Part shown: in pieces, positions 48,966 to 57,446 of the stretch
Numbering within the stretch: the stretch's first letter is position 1
How the letters are laid out: each line of letters begins with the position of its first letter
Origin: Cryptomeria japonica
Lineage: Eukaryota > Streptophyta > Pinopsida > Cupressales > Cupressaceae
Assembly: GCF_030272615.1 (NCBI RefSeq)
Contig: NC_081405.1
Location: 474,454,008-474,518,007, forward strand
Direction of reading: 5' to 3'
DNA: 64,000 nucleotides
Program-made: the position numbers and the translations under genes
The notes under the pieces: model-generated
What the model was told of the DNA's origin: nothing
Seen by the model: only the letters and a program-made list of their open reading frames with translations
The model's database searches: none

Positions 48966-49053
48966 AAACCCTGATTAGGGTATATGTGTTTTGATCTCAA
49001 TCATTGATCTCTATTTGATATGGGCTTTTCACTCATTTTAAGACTATATAAAC
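48966..49053 (+). promoter_or_regulatory. Telo-box-like palindrome and TATA box
   Basis: AAACCCTGATTAGGGTAT at 48966-48983 is a slightly decayed form of the family palindrome; CTATATAAAC at 49044-49053 is the TATA box. The distance of 78 bp agrees with the other copies. Confidence 0.6.
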
Positions 49054-49803
49054 TCCTCTCATTTGTATGGGAGAGATTGGTGAAATTGTTGCTTAAGACT
49101 AATAAAATTCATTTGCATTGCTTTGAATCTCTATGTTATCTCATAGTTGCATGGTTTCATATTTTCTTCAACATAGAATAGAATTTGTTTTATGAAAGTT
49201 ATTAAATCAATGCAAGATTTGATAGTATTGGTTGGTGAAATTGTTGCTCATACTTTTGATGAACAAGTGATTTTTGTTCATTATTCAAAGTTAGCTTGAG
49301 TGTATTTCGTGGATGTTTAACTTCTACCTTCAAATAAGTATTGTTCATTCTGATGGTACTATTCATGGTATGAAAATTTTAAGCACAACCCTTGAAGATT
49401 GCACCCACTTTGTTTAGTTGTTTAAGTTGGCAAACCAAAGTGTGGTTTAGTTTCACCCAATCACTACCATCTCTTAAATTCTTAGGAATAGTATAGAATC
49501 CCCAAATCCTTTTCCTTTTTACCTTTTTTGAAATTCAAAATAGGGAAATCCAAAAAAAATGAGATTTTATAGTTAAAAGTTTTCATTGTGAACGAAATTT
49601 GCAAGTCCCCCTTGGATTACTAACAAACATCACCAAACAAGCTATATCCAACATTAAAGTCGCTAGTTCGCAGTGTAAACATTGGAATCGCCATATAATC
49701 TTCTTTGCAATCTTAGCATACGCGGTGATTTTATTCAAGAGAGAATAGAGTGTCTTTTGGGCATTTTTATTCTGTGTTCGGTGTCGTAAAACACGCACCA
49801 ACA

Positions 49804-49860
49804 GGACCTTCAATGCTCTCCAAACTTGTTCAACTAAGAATGGAGATCAATGTTGCTTCC
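49804..49860 (-). pseudogene. 57-bp slice of the minus-strand Copia between two long LTRs
   Basis: The minus strand reads GKQH, a stop, then SPFLVEQVWRALKVL, the conserved text after the GAG-pre-integrase Cys pair in Copia. It continues exactly from 57447 (CGAC, stop, AGK) through the shared CTTCC, so the 49861-57446 unit is a clean insertion. Confidence 0.8.
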
Positions 49861-50305
49861 TGTTGTGACCATTTCACACATCGCCCCATGCAAATGGGGA
49901 CCCCTCTTTTTGCTCGTTATTCGCTCGCCTTTCGCTTTGCTTTTTAGGGTTTTGTTAGATTGTCAGTTGTCTGGATTTAGGGTCAAGCCTTAGGGTTTTA
50001 ATTGCCGTCTTTTTCAGGCCAGAATCCAGTCAATTTTGAGAGCTTTTTGAGCTTCCTTTCGTAGGATGCAATTTTGAATAAAATGAATTCGCCAGAGTGG
50101 TCTATTTTCAATTGGAATTTTTGAAGTGCTAAGCTTAAATTTGTCTAAGTGTTGATGATGAAATGTGAATTTTGACCAATTGACCAATTTTGACCAAATT
50201 TTGAGTTTTTTGATTTTTGATCCCTGGCATTGTAAATGATTTGTTTTCGCCTTGTGAAGTGATAAAATGTGTAAAATCATGTTATTTTGGCCTATAGGAG
50301 CAAAA

Positions 50306-52236
50306 TCGCTCCTGTCCCTCAGTGAAGGACCGGAGCTACAAATCAAATATTGCTTTGTCCTAGCAGGATTTTGATGACTTGACGATTCGAAAAGGTCCGA
50401 GGAGATATGTTTTATCAAATGAATATAACTTGAAGTGCAAACATGAAGAAAAATGGTCCAGAATGCCAAAATCGCTCCTGTCCCTCAGGAAGGGACCAGG
50501 GCGAAGTACATTGTAGCTCCTGTCCCTCTCCCAGGGACCAGAGCGATCTTTTTCATAGGACATGTACTAAGCGAAGATCAAGCAAGTTATAAGTTTGAAG
50601 GCAAGAAAGACGATGAGTTGAACCTGTTGAAGACAAATTGAAGATTTTGAAACGTCAACCAGGGTCCCAAATGTCCTAGTTCGCTCCTGTCCCTCAGGAA
50701 GGGACCAGAGCGATTTTTGTTTTAGATGATTTTCTTGCCCAGTTTGGATGGATCCCAAGGCATAGATGAATGGAATGGAACATTGCGAATCCGTTGAATA
50801 TAATTTTTGAAGGATATGAAGTAAAGTGAAGCCTACAAGAGTAAGATCGCTCCTGTCCCTCTCCAAGGGACCAGGGCGATGTAATGAGTATATTACTTCT
50901 TATTCAAGTTCAAGACATTCCAAGACGGAGAACAAGGTGGCAAGGACATTTCAAGACATCTCAATCAAGCACGAAGTATCCAAAGTTGCCAATATTGAAG
51001 GAACCGCACTTAGACACCTAGTTCGCTCCTGTCCCTCAGGAAGGGACCAGAGCGATATTTCCATAAAGGCATAAAATTTGAAAGTTTATCAAGCATCAAG
51101 TGATCAAGAACGATCAAGGAACTTTATTTTGCACGATGATAGCGATTGCAAGTTGAACAAGGCAAAGACAAGTCCAAAACCTTGAAGTTCGCTCCTGTCC
51201 CTCAGGAAGGGACCAGAGCGATGTCTATTATATTGGCCAAATCTCTCAAAAATCACGTAAGGTCAAGGTTTTGCAAGGTCGTATGAGGTCCAAGGCATGA
51301 TTAGAAGGTGATATACAAAGACTTCAAACGTTAAATGATCATCAAAGTGAACACAGAGGCTATATCGCTCCTGTCCCTCTCCAAGGGACCAGGGCGATTT
51401 GCTTAGGATCCTTCATTTTTCTTCAAATTCATGCCAAGTCAAGGTTTTTTCGGGATTACACAAGGTATAAGGTGTCATTTGAAGATGATTTACAAAGGTT
51501 CCAAACGTCAAAGTGCTATTAATTAAGCAAAGAGCCTATATCGCTCCTGTCCTTTGGACAAGGACCAAAGCGATTTCATTAAAACATTCATGTTCCGTCA
51601 AAACCAAGACAAGGCAAGTTCACGCTAGATCAAGAATGTCCTTTGGAAGGCAATGAACGAGGAACCAAGATTGAGAGGTGATGCATTTGGACTAGAGCTT
51701 CAAGATCGCTCCTGTCCCTCTCCAAGGGACAAGGGCGATGATCCTTCCAACGTCTAAACACCTTGTAGAATTCAAGTGGAACGAAAGGGGAGCGAAACAA
51801 TAGCATTGTTTGTCCATCACAATGAAGATTAGAGATTAAAGATGCCAGGTCAAGGAGAAATTATGAGGATCGCTCCTGTCCCTCTCCAAGGGACCAGGGC
51901 GATATTTGCCAAGACACATGTTATCCTTCGAAGATCATAGCAAAACAAATTGCACAAGGTCTAAAACGCCATTTGGAAGGCAAGGAACGAAGAGTTAGAA
52001 TAAAAAACGATGAATTTCAAGCTAGAAGACAAGGATCGCTCCTGTCCCTCTCCAAGGGACCAGGGCGATAATACATCCAAAGGCACTCATGCACACATGC
52101 AAGTCGATCTAATTTGAAGGACCTAGCGAAAATGGTAAATCCAACGTGGAGATGGAGACCTTGGACGTAAAAAATGCAAAGATCAAGACCAAATTGATGG
52201 ATCGCTCCTGTCCCTCAGTCAGGGACCAGGGCGATG
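50306..52236 (+). repeat. Array of 13 palindromic hairpin repeats (copy B)
   Basis: Cores of about 33 bp have outer arms ATCGCTC and GAGCGAT and inner arms GTCCCT and AGGGAC. Starts read by eye are 50306, 50472, 50514, 50681, 50847, 51023, 51189, 51365, 51541, 51706, 51870, 52036 and 52202. Loops vary (TCAGGA, CTCCA, CTCCC). The DNA between cores is not repeated. In the array at 37232-39740 the same core has GACCC/GGGTC arms, so both arms changed together. Confidence 0.9.
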
Positions 52237-52553
52237 AGGTATGTTTATTTCATTTTCAAATTTTGGCGCTCAAGCAAACATTTTTTTTTTTTTTATTTTA
52301 AATGCTAAATCGATAATTTTTGAAATTCAATAAATTAGCATTTAAATATTGCGCTTAACATTTATTAATTATTTTGCCTTTAAAAAATCGAATTTGATAA
52401 TTTAAAAAACAAAGGCATTTAATTAATTATTAATTTAAAAATCAAAGGAGCGCTAAGATATGGAGGTCGGCCTTTATTACTTATTTAAAAAGGTCGTTTA
52501 AAAATTGCTTTATTTCACAAAAGTCGGCCTTGGGGTGAATGGTGAGATGAGCG

Positions 52554-52562
52554 CTATAAAGG
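52554..52562 (+). promoter_or_regulatory. TATA box upstream of the LTR-borne gene
   Basis: CTATAAAGG lies in GAGCGCTATAAAGGGAGAGG, about 600 bp before the ATG and just after the hairpin array. It is the best candidate promoter for the gene, separate from the second TATA box at 56570. It is followed by a leader with repeated GTGCGAA words. Confidence 0.5.
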
Positions 52563-52952
52563 GAGAGGTGAAAATCATTATTTTCACATTATCATTTTTC
52601 CATCTCATATGCGATCAAAGGGAGAAGTGCGAATTTATATCCAAGGAAGTGCGAAATTGTGTTTGAAAGTGCGATTTGGAGTTTACAAAGCTAGGTGGTG
52701 CGAACTACTATCCAAAGTGGTGCGAGTCCAAGTTTCCATTTGTGCGAACTTGTCAAATCCATTGGAGATCACGTTAAAAACTTGAAGGGTGGCGAACTTG
52801 ATAAGAGGAACATTGATTTGAAGATCACATCGAGGACATATCAAAAGGTGGTGAAATTGATAAGGAGAGATTGCGTTGAAGACTATTTATACGTCAATTT
52901 TGCCTAGGCGAATCCTTTTTATTTTGCATTCTAGAGTTAGCTCTCTATTGAG

Positions 52953-53160
52953 GTATGGCGATATTTGCTTTATTGTTTTATTAGTTGATCGTCATTACCT
53001 AAATTTTGAATTTTGAATTTTGAATTTTGAATTCCTAGCTCAATCGTTTTATTTTAGGAAATGATAACTCAAAGACTTATCATGAAGTTTCCTAAAATTT
53101 ATTCTCTAATCTATGTTATTTATTGCAAAATCTAGCTTCTCATTATGAAATGTTGTGTAG
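52953..53160 (+). other. Probable leader intron before the LTR-borne gene
   Basis: A donor TTGAG/GTATGG at 52953 and an acceptor TTGTGTAG at 53160 define a 208-bp AT-rich stretch, with T-rich text before the acceptor. The acceptor is 2 bp before the ATG of the gene; related copies have TTTTTCAG (46966) and TTCTTTTCAG (62490) just before their starts. The intron is inferred from these signals only. Confidence 0.45.
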
Positions 53161-53162
53161 GT

Positions 53163-56100
53163 ATGGCAACCCCAAAGGCGGGAGCATCCACCAGTCGTTC
53201 AGCTCTCATGAAAGAAGATCAGAAGACCGAAGAAGTGGAGACTAAGATCGTGTCCAAATGGAGCAACATTGGAGATACTAACTTGGGTAACTTCAGCACG
53301 AAGAAGTTTCGAGATGTCCCTTACATTGGTAAGCCATCACCTGTCGCCTGGAGAATAATCGAAAGTGGCATCAGTAAGGCGGCAGGCTTTCCTCCAGCTA
53401 TTCAGTGCCATGAGTTGATGATCGAGTATGCTCGTCATTATGATCCACAGTCCAGAACAATCGTGTCCAATGAGGGAAACACTTTGGCGTACCTTTCAGA
53501 GGAAGCTCTAAGTGAAGCTTTCCATCTTCCAGAGCACAGGGACATGATATACAAGAGCATAGAAGGAGCCAGATCAATGTACGAAGATGATCCAGATGCT
53601 TGTCTAAGCATTATCAATAAGAACTGGCTACTTAAGAGCCATCCCCGTCTAAGCAAGATCCCGAACACACCGCACAGGATTGATTTCCAGGAGGAGTACA
53701 GAGATTTGATTACCATGCTCAACCGAGTTACAGGAGCCCCTCATGCCTTCTATTTTGAGAAGTGGATGTTCTACTTCATCCAGGTGATTGTTCAGGGAAA
53801 GGGTACGATACATTGGGCTAGGATGATTAGCCATTGCTTGGACGTACAGTTGAGGAGACTCAAGGCTACTAAGTCCTTCCACATGAGTTCATATGTCATC
53901 TATGCCTTGATCAGGAGTGTTGAGTACACAGGACTACCTCATAGAGGAGTGATTGGAAGAGGACCCGGCGAGGTCAGAGCTTGTGATTCCTATGCCTACT
54001 TGCATCATCCACCAAGAAGTAACTACAAGTTAGTTAATGATACTTTCACGATGAACATCACCAGGACGTTACAAGGTGGGATTCACAACAGATTATCTCA
54101 GGATGCCCAGGAGTTCATAAAGAGGTACGGTGCTTGGTTCATTCAGTTTCCCAAGTTCACTTATATTAGAGTGCATGGATGTCCTTTACCTCCATACATG
54201 TTGCCGAGATATCCGACAGACAGAATTGTGTTACTTGAAGTAACGAGACAGTTGGCAGCATATGTGAAGGCATTCAGACACAGACATCAGAATGGAGTTC
54301 CAGTACCTATCATTTTGGGTAATTCAGTTGAGGTATGTCCTAATGCTTTAGCCATGGATGACGCAAAGAAGGAGTTAGCCTTGTATTCTTTTTCATCTTT
54401 TGCTTTGAGAGAAAGCTTTGATCCACATGGACATTTAGAGGAGACAGTCGGCAGAAAGTTTAGGCATGAGTACCAAATAGAAGATTTTATGATGAATCTC
54501 TTAGATGATTTTGAAGTGAAACGAAAAATGCATTCTAGATTGCCTTTGGATTTCATCAGGAAATGCAGGATTTATAGAGTGGCCGACCAAGCTCAGGACA
54601 GTGGCAGACATGTCCAGTCTTCCTATGATCGAGAAAGCAAAACAATAAGGTTAGATTGGAATGAGCCCGAGGTCATGGATCTAGATACTTTGATGGCACC
54701 AGTCTTGTCTTGTACTCGCAGATGGGTTGACATACAACATCAGAAGTTGAGAGAACAAGGCATAGCTATGACTTTCACTTTGGAAGAGAAACCAGCCGAA
54801 GGTGGAGCTAGTGTGAGTGAAGGCAATCCCAATCCTAGAAATTCAGGAGAAGGTAACCTTCGATGTGCCAGTGAGGGCAATCTCCATCCAAGGGGTTCGA
54901 AGAGAAAAGAAAGGTCAAAAAAGAAAGAGTCTTCCAAGAGGAAACAAGAGGCTAACAGAGATCGATCATCCGGTACTTCTTCTAGACCTGAGAAGAGAAC
55001 AATTCAAGTGGAAGAATCCATGGAGTCTATGGTACAGAATGACAAGCAGGAAGAAGGACAGGCACAGCATGGTTCACCAAATGGATCTCTCCAGGACTAT
55101 GAGTTAGAAGAAGACAATGAAATGACATCTCCTCCCAGACAAGAAGAAGAAGTGGTACATAAAGAGATTCAAGTTCAAGAGACAAGATCAAATATCCCAG
55201 ATTGGTTGAAGGAAAGATTAACCAAGGTGATTGTAGTTGAGGACGAGGACAATGCAATTGATTTAGAGAGCCTTGTTGGACATTCCCAGGAAGTGACAGA
55301 GAAGAGAAAGGCTACCAAGATGTCCAAGATGATTCGAGATGAGACTGGATCCAGAAAACTGCAGATAGCTACACCGACAGCAGACAAATATGAAGGTGAG
55401 ATCCTAGCAGAGGAATATGATATACAGACATTTGAGCTAGGACCATCCACAGCAGAGCAGACTTTAGACGATGCTACCGACTCATTTGAGGCATTGAAGG
55501 ACAAGCTTAGAGAAGAAATGGAGAAGAACAGAAAGCTTGAGAGAGAGGTCGGTGCATGGAGGGCATATTTCAGTCACATCAATGAACCTTTGGGACGTCA
55601 GGATCCAGCTAGATCACCAGTGCAGGCACTTCCACTTCAATCAATCAGTGAGGCAGAAAGATTCAGGAACATGGTTCAACGTACAAGTAATTGGATGGAT
55701 AGATCTCATACAGTGGCCATAGAATTTGTAACAAGTATGATGAAGATTATTCATCAAGCTATCCAGGTTCTTGAGATAATCCACAATTTAATGATAACAA
55801 TAGCTGCATTCGCCCATACCAAGGATGTTATCATTCCTGTCTTGAAAGTTATTAGACATACATCAAGGAAGATCTTAGCGCAAGAGAAGATTTTGGATGG
55901 GGAATCTCACAGTTTGTTTCAGTGGTCAACCTTACTCCATATGAAGAGTGTTTTCTTCGAGGACATTAGTGTTAGATGTGGCCAAGTTGAGGAGGTGATC
56001 AATCCGATCCAGGACAGAGTATTTGAGGTACTTCGTACCATTCTTGGCAGAAGGATCGAGGTCGAGACAGATGTGAATATGCAGGAGTTAGAGGATAGAA

Positions 56101-56387
56101 TCAAGGTCATCTTTTGCAAGGACGCAAATGTTACAGATGAGCAATATGATCAAATGTTTGCCACCATGCTCCTGATTGAAAGAACAAAGGAACTTGAATC
56201 TACTTGGGACGCAGCTCTTCTAGATGCATTCGATCAGGTCATCCACTTGGAAGAGAGTATGAAGAATCTTCCCGAGATTCCAATTGCAGAAATCGAAGGA
56301 ATCGTATCAAGATTCATTGCATATGCTAAGAAAGAGAATTGGAAAGGGAATAAGATTCTAGATGAAAGGTTGTTACAGATGACATGA
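53163..56387 (+). CDS. Intact 1074-aa protein of unknown function encoded inside a long LTR
   Basis: An uninterrupted frame starts MATPKAGASTS. An in-frame ATG 18 bp upstream would lie inside the probable intron, so 53163 is preferred. Residue numbers here count from that upstream ATG. Residues 1-540 look globular and rich in aromatic residues (GNTLAYLSEEALSEAFHLPE, FYFEKWMFYFIQVIVQGKG, PRYPTDRIVLLEVTRQL). Residues 545-680 are charged and disordered with a basic, NLS-like run SKRKERSKKKESSKRK near 585. After IPDWLKERLTKV (684) come an acidic part, a coiled coil at about 775-800 and a helical C-terminal part. No zinc knuckle, protease, RT or integrase motif is visible. The layout, with a conserved domain and SEEAL..AFHLP wording, faintly recalls putative plant transposon/Athila-type ORF proteins; this is inference. 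A degenerate homologue is at 46974. Confidence 0.8.
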   Translation: MATPKAGASTSRSALMKEDQKTEEVETKIVSKWSNIGDTNLGNFSTKKFRDVPYIGKPSPVAWRIIESGISKAAGFPPAIQCHELMIEYARHYDPQSRTIVSNEGNTLAYLSEEALSEAFHLPEHRDMIYKSIEGARSMYEDDPDACLSIINKNWLLKSHPRLSKIPNTPHRIDFQEEYRDLITMLNRVTGAPHAFYFEKWMFYFIQVIVQGKGTIHWARMISHCLDVQLRRLKATKSFHMSSYVIYALIRSVEYTGLPHRGVIGRGPGEVRACDSYAYLHHPPRSNYKLVNDTFTMNITRTLQGGIHNRLSQDAQEFIKRYGAWFIQFPKFTYIRVHGCPLPPYMLPRYPTDRIVLLEVTRQLAAYVKAFRHRHQNGVPVPIILGNSVEVCPNALAMDDAKKELALYSFSSFALRESFDPHGHLEETVGRKFRHEYQIEDFMMNLLDDFEVKRKMHSRLPLDFIRKCRIYRVADQAQDSGRHVQSSYDRESKTIRLDWNEPEVMDLDTLMAPVLSCTRRWVDIQHQKLREQGIAMTFTLEEKPAEGGASVSEGNPNPRNSGEGNLRCASEGNLHPRGSKRKERSKKKESSKRKQEANRDRSSGTSSRPEKRTIQVEESMESMVQNDKQEEGQAQHGSPNGSLQDYELEEDNEMTSPPRQEEEVVHKEIQVQETRSNIPDWLKERLTKVIVVEDEDNAIDLESLVGHSQEVTEKRKATKMSKMIRDETGSRKLQIATPTADKYEGEILAEEYDIQTFELGPSTAEQTLDDATDSFEALKDKLREEMEKNRKLEREVGAWRAYFSHINEPLGRQDPARSPVQALPLQSISEAERFRNMVQRTSNWMDRSHTVAIEFVTSMMKIIHQAIQVLEIIHNLMITIAAFAHTKDVIIPVLKVIRHTSRKILAQEKILDGESHSLFQWSTLLHMKSVFFEDISVRCGQVEEVINPIQDRVFEVLRTILGRRIEVETDVNMQELEDRIKVIFCKDANVTDEQYDQMFATMLLIERTKELESTWDAALLDAFDQVIHLEESMKNLPEIPIAEIEGIVSRFIAYAKKENWKGNKILDERLLQMT

Positions 56388-56488
56388 CATCTTATTTGTC
56401 ATTGGTTTATGTCTCCTAGGTTTTTGTGCCAAATTTAATATTTGGCTATGTATTTAATATTGTTCAGTAAAAGGAGGCCATTTGTAAC

Positions 56489-56580
56489 AAACCCTAATTA
56501 GGGTTTGGGTGTCATGATCTTGACCGTTGATCTACTTTCAATCTGGACCTTTCATTGTAATTGGGGATGCTATTTATACC
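56489..56580 (+). promoter_or_regulatory. Telo-box palindrome and second TATA box
   Basis: AAACCCTAATTAGGGTTT at 56489-56506 is a perfect palindrome of the plant telo-box AAACCCTAA. CTATTTATACC at 56570-56580 follows 82 bp later, then GTTAATAGTCAATAG. This is the likely promoter for a transcript leaving the LTR at its 3' side. Confidence 0.65.
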
Positions 56581-57446
56581 CCCATTTTTCATTTCATTTA
56601 GTAATAGTTAATAGTCAATAGTTGATGTAATAGAGAAGAGAGATGGCTAAGAGATTAGAAGTTAGAAGCAATTTTATTTTGTAGCAAGATTGAGTTTTGA
56701 AGAGAGGAATTCAAGCAATTGTTGTACATGATGACTTGGAAATCAATAAAATATTGAAGTTATGGTGTTTTGTTGCAACTTTCTTGGTTATCTTCATGGT
56801 TGTTTAATCTACTTGAATCATGCTCAATCAAAGTAGTGTGTTAATTTGAAGGACATTGTGTGAGACTTGATCTTTGGTAGGATTCGTAATCCAAACCACT
56901 AGCTTCTTGCTGATTGTAGGAACGCCTTGCGTGGTCAACTGGAGAATACTTTGAGTCCCTTAATCTTCAATCATTATTGTATCTTAGATATGTACCTTCG
57001 TGGTAGTATCTTTGATCTTTGATGCATTGAATATCATTTTGTTACCTTAGAAGATCGCATCAATTTCAATAGAGTTGTTATCTTATGGCGAAATTGAAGT
57101 TGGTTGAATCTTGCCAAGTCTTGTCCATACGAAGTCATTCCTAGGGTTAGGCTAGATTAGACCTCTTTCAAACCCTACTCTTTTGTTATTTTTTGAAAAG
57201 TTCCTTTATTTTTAGTAAAATCTTTGAACTTTCGGAATGCGTAAGACCCCTTGAAGGAAACAGCAAATCACATCATACCGCTGGAAGCTTGTCCACACGT
57301 AGAGACCCTACTAACAGAACCTTGGAGTCTTCCTAACTGATCCTTTACGCGAATCTTCAGCAGTTAGAGACTATTTTCTCAAGAGAGGATAAGATGCCTA
57401 TTGGTATTTTATTCTGTGTATGATGGTGTATAAAATACACGTCAAC

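Larger units (their letters stand above)
45186..49803 (+). mobile_element. 5'-truncated long LTR with degenerate ORF
   Basis: The right end is sharp: the tail TTCTGTGTTCGGTGTCG leads into ACACGCACCAACA at 49803 and Copia coding DNA follows. The left head TGTTGTGAC is missing and repeats abut Copia integrase directly, so the 5' end was deleted. In order it has AGTCCGCC/ATTCCTTG repeats (45186-46290), a leader with a splice acceptor (TTTTTCAG at 46966), remnants of the family reading frame (46974-48889), a telo-box-like palindrome (48966), a TATA box (49044) and the tail. Its repeats are not hairpins, so it is a different subfamily. Confidence 0.75.
49861..57446 (+). mobile_element. Intact 7.6-kb solo long LTR carrying its own gene
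   Basis: The unit starts TGTTGTGACC, ends AATACACGTCAACA and is flanked by CTTCC (49856-49860 and 57447-57451). Its start and end match those of the independent 35723-40346 insertion, so the borders are biological. The first and last kilobases are unlike each other, and there is no primer site, purine tract or pol, so it behaves as one LTR left by recombination. Order: head with CCCCATGCAAATGGGG, hairpin array, AT-rich part, TATA box, leader intron, 1074-codon frame, telo-box palindrome, second TATA box, tail. An alternative is a non-autonomous unit that is mobilised as such. At 7586 bp it is very long for an LTR. Confidence 0.85.

Noticed and set aside
49861..57446. Reading the 1074-aa frame as a host gene
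   Set aside because: It lies wholly within TG..CA ends and a CTTCC duplication, and a homologue occupies the same position in another copy of the same LTR family.
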